This document shows, in pieces, positions 6,350 through 7,795 of a DNA stretch of 7,795 bases (the stretch's first letter is position 1; each line of letters begins with the position of its first letter). Position numbers and translations under genes: made by a program. The DNA comes from an uncultured Sphingomonas sp. (GTDB lineage: Bacteria > Pseudomonadota > Alphaproteobacteria > Sphingomonadales > Sphingomonadaceae). The notes under the pieces were generated by a model. That model was given only the letters and a program-made list of their open reading frames with translations, was not told the DNA's origin and did no database searches. The DNA lies in the NCBI GenBank assembly GCA_902806295.1, contig CADCWB010000105.1, positions 1-7,795 of the forward strand, in the 5' to 3' direction.

Positions 6350-7717
6350 ATGACCGTCGCCGCCCTGCTGGAGCGCGCCGCCGCCGAACTCGCGCTGTTT
6401 GCCGCCGTCGGCTTCCTGCTGTTCGCACTCGACGACCTGTTGGTCGACATCATCTACTTCGGTCGGTTGCTCGGCCGGCGCATCACCGGCGCGGGCCGGG
6501 AAGAGCTCGACGCCCGCAGCCTGCCGAAGCCAAGCGCGCCCGGCTGGCTGGTGGTGCTGATCCCGGCGTGGGACGAAGCGGCGGTGATCGCACCCATGCT
6601 CCGCGCCACGCTGGAGCGGCTTGACCATCCCGACTTCACCCTGCTGCTCGGCCACTACCGCAACGACCCCGCCACCGCAGCTGCCATCGCGTCCGTCGGC
6701 GATCTGAGAGTTATGCAGGTCGAGGTGCCGGAGAGCGGCCCGACCACCAAAGCCGATTGCTTGAACCATCTCTACTCGGCCCTGATCCGGCTCGAAGCGG
6801 AGCGCGGCCGCAGTGCCAAGGCGGCGATTTTGCACGACGCCGAGGATCTGGTGCATCCCCGGGAGCTGGCGGTGTTCGATGCACTGATCGAGCGGGCCGC
6901 GTTGATTCAATTGCCGGTGGTTCCGCTGACCGACCCGGCCTCCAGCTGGATCGCCGGCCATTATTGCGACGAGTTCGCGGAGAGCCATGCCAAGGAGCTC
7001 GTCGTGCGCCAGGCGGTCGGCGCGGCGGTGCCGCTCGCCGGCGTCGGGTGCGCCATCCGCCGCGACACTCTGTCGCAGCTTGCGGCGCAGAATGACGGCA
7101 AGCCGTTCGCCGGCGGCAGCATGACGGAGGACTATGAGATGGGCCTGCGAGTGGGCGCGCTTGGCGGGCGCACGCTGTTCGTCCGCTTGCCGGAGGAGCG
7201 CGGCCACCCCGGCATGGTCGCCAGCCGCGGGCACTTCCCGGCGACGCTCGGCGCCGCCGTGCGGCAAAAGGCGCGCTGGCTTGGCGGCATCGCGCTGACC
7301 GGCTGGGATCGGCTCGGCTGGCATGGCGGCTGGGGCGAGCGCTGGTTCCGCATGCGCGACCGCAAAGGTCCGCTGGCCGCCGTGCTGCTGTTCGCCGGCT
7401 ACCTCGCCGCGCTGCTGTGGGGTCAGCTCAAGCTGGCCGAGGGGCTTGGCGCCCTGGCCGCCGCGCCGCCCTCGCCGACCCTGCTCCTGCTGTTGAAGGT
7501 AAATACCATGCTGCTGCTTTGGCGCCTGCTGATGCGGGCGAGTTTTACGGCTCGCGCCTATGGTCTTGGTGAGGGTCTGGTGTCCTTGCCGCGGGTGGTC
7601 GTCGGCAACCTCATCGCCATGTTGGCCGCGTGGCGCGCCTTTGCGCTCCACCTCAAGGGCGGTCCTCGTCAATGGGACAAGACCGCGCATATGTTTCCAG
7701 CAGAGGCCGCTCGCTGA
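6350..7717 (+). CDS. NfrB-like membrane glycosyltransferase (GT2), without the MshEN region
   Basis: Processive-type GT2 glycosyltransferase resembling the N-terminal two thirds of E. coli NfrB, the inner-membrane synthase needed for phage N4 adsorption. Numbered from ATG 6350 (455 aa): transmembrane segment 10-30 followed by DDLLVDIIYF; IPAWDE (71-76); GPTTKADCLN (130-139); the nucleotide-sugar/metal motif HDAED (162-166); the acceptor/base motif TEDYEMGLR (259-267); QKARW (306-310), the QxxRW signature; then hydrophobic segments about 341-360, 375-395 and 409-431; and WDKTAHMFP near the end. Each block has a direct counterpart in NfrB. E. coli NfrB (745 aa) continues into a C-terminal c-di-GMP-binding MshEN part, which is absent here. 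ATG 6350 matches the NfrB N-terminus but has no Shine-Dalgarno sequence; ATG 6272 would add 26 non-hydrophobic residues and also lacks one. The product and sugar are unknown; a surface glycan is inferred. The next gene is coupled by TGATG. Confidence 0.88.
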   Translation: MTVAALLERAAAELALFAAVGFLLFALDDLLVDIIYFGRLLGRRITGAGREELDARSLPKPSAPGWLVVLIPAWDEAAVIAPMLRATLERLDHPDFTLLLGHYRNDPATAAAIASVGDLRVMQVEVPESGPTTKADCLNHLYSALIRLEAERGRSAKAAILHDAEDLVHPRELAVFDALIERAALIQLPVVPLTDPASSWIAGHYCDEFAESHAKELVVRQAVGAAVPLAGVGCAIRRDTLSQLAAQNDGKPFAGGSMTEDYEMGLRVGALGGRTLFVRLPEERGHPGMVASRGHFPATLGAAVRQKARWLGGIALTGWDRLGWHGGWGERWFRMRDRKGPLAAVLLFAGYLAALLWGQLKLAEGLGALAAAPPSPTLLLLLKVNTMLLLWRLLMRASFTARAYGLGEGLVSLPRVVVGNLIAMLAAWRAFALHLKGGPRQWDKTAHMFPAEAAR

Positions 7718-7795
7718 TGAGCGCGCCCGTCCGCTTCCTAGCGGTCGCCGTGTTCGGCTGGGTCACCGTCCGCGCCGCCGCTCAGGCGCTCTGGG
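7717..7795 (+). CDS. N-terminus of an exported or membrane protein (partial)
   Basis: The ATG at 7717-7719 shares its A with the TGA stop of the NfrB-like gene (TGATG), and AGAGG (7702-7706) lies ten bases before it, so translation is coupled. The visible 26 residues have Arg6 followed by a hydrophobic run (FLAVAVFGWV) and an Ala-rich stretch, consistent with a signal peptide or anchor. The frame is open to the window edge. The family is not recognisable from this fragment. In E. coli nfrB is followed closely by nfrA, an outer-membrane partner, so an exported partner of the glycosyltransferase is a reasonable expectation by position only. Confidence 0.7.
   Translation, partial: MSAPVRFLAVAVFGWVTVRAAAQALW

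Noticed and set aside
6299..7690. 463-codon open frame on the - strand antisense to the NfrB-like gene
   Set aside because: Composition is low-complexity Gln/Arg/Gly/His-rich with no motif, and it mirrors the codon structure of the real gene on the + strand.

Overview
The window looks like ordinary chromosome from an alphaproteobacterium, most likely a sphingomonad (Sphingomonadales). This is judged from the high G+C content with strong G/C third-position bias, the gene types, and the character of the proteins; no marker gene is present to prove it. There are no tRNA or rRNA genes, insertion sequences, CRISPR arrays or phage genes. Coding density is high.

Layout. (1) 1-131: probable end of an upstream + strand gene and a strong rho-independent terminator. 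(2) 132-2186, + strand: a secreted S46-family dipeptidyl-peptidase with its catalytic triad and a glycine at the specificity position, so DPP7-like rather than DPP11-like. (3) 2183-6143, - strand: a probable four-gene operon, read from right to left. It holds a small secreted IalB-like protein, rlmN (23S rRNA A2503 / tRNA A37 methyltransferase), a DUF2236/MpaB-type putative haem oxygenase, and a cyclopropane-fatty-acyl-phospholipid synthase. The S46 gene and cfa converge with their stop codons overlapping, and a 14-bp hairpin just past the S46 stop lies inside the cfa coding sequence. (4) 6144-6349: a divergent intergenic region with inverted repeats. (5) 6350-7717, + strand: an NfrB-like membrane glycosyltransferase, the cytoplasmic half of the phage N4 adsorption/c-di-GMP glycan system of E. 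coli, without the C-terminal MshEN c-di-GMP-binding region. (6) 7717-7795: the start of a downstream gene coupled by a TGATG overlap, with a signal-like N-terminus, cut by the window edge.

How the genes work together. The cfa and DUF2236 genes are neighbours on one transcript and both belong to families whose chemistry is on C=C double bonds: cyclopropanation of unsaturated acyl chains, and oxidative cleavage of isoprenoid double bonds in the MpaB and Lcp relatives. A joint role in membrane or polyprenoid lipid modification is plausible but inferred. The glycosyltransferase plus its translationally coupled neighbour resembles the nfrB-nfrA arrangement and suggests a surface glycan made and exported by the two products.

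Start codons were revised in three places. cfa is taken from the ATG at 3421 rather than a TTG at 3457. rlmN is taken from 5536, because the longer frame runs into the upstream gene. The glycosyltransferase is taken from 6350 rather than 6272, by comparison with E. coli NfrB.

No clearly new multi-gene defence or mobile system was found. The most interesting points are the DUF2236-cfa pair, the MshEN-less NfrB-like gene and the RNA structures at gene junctions.
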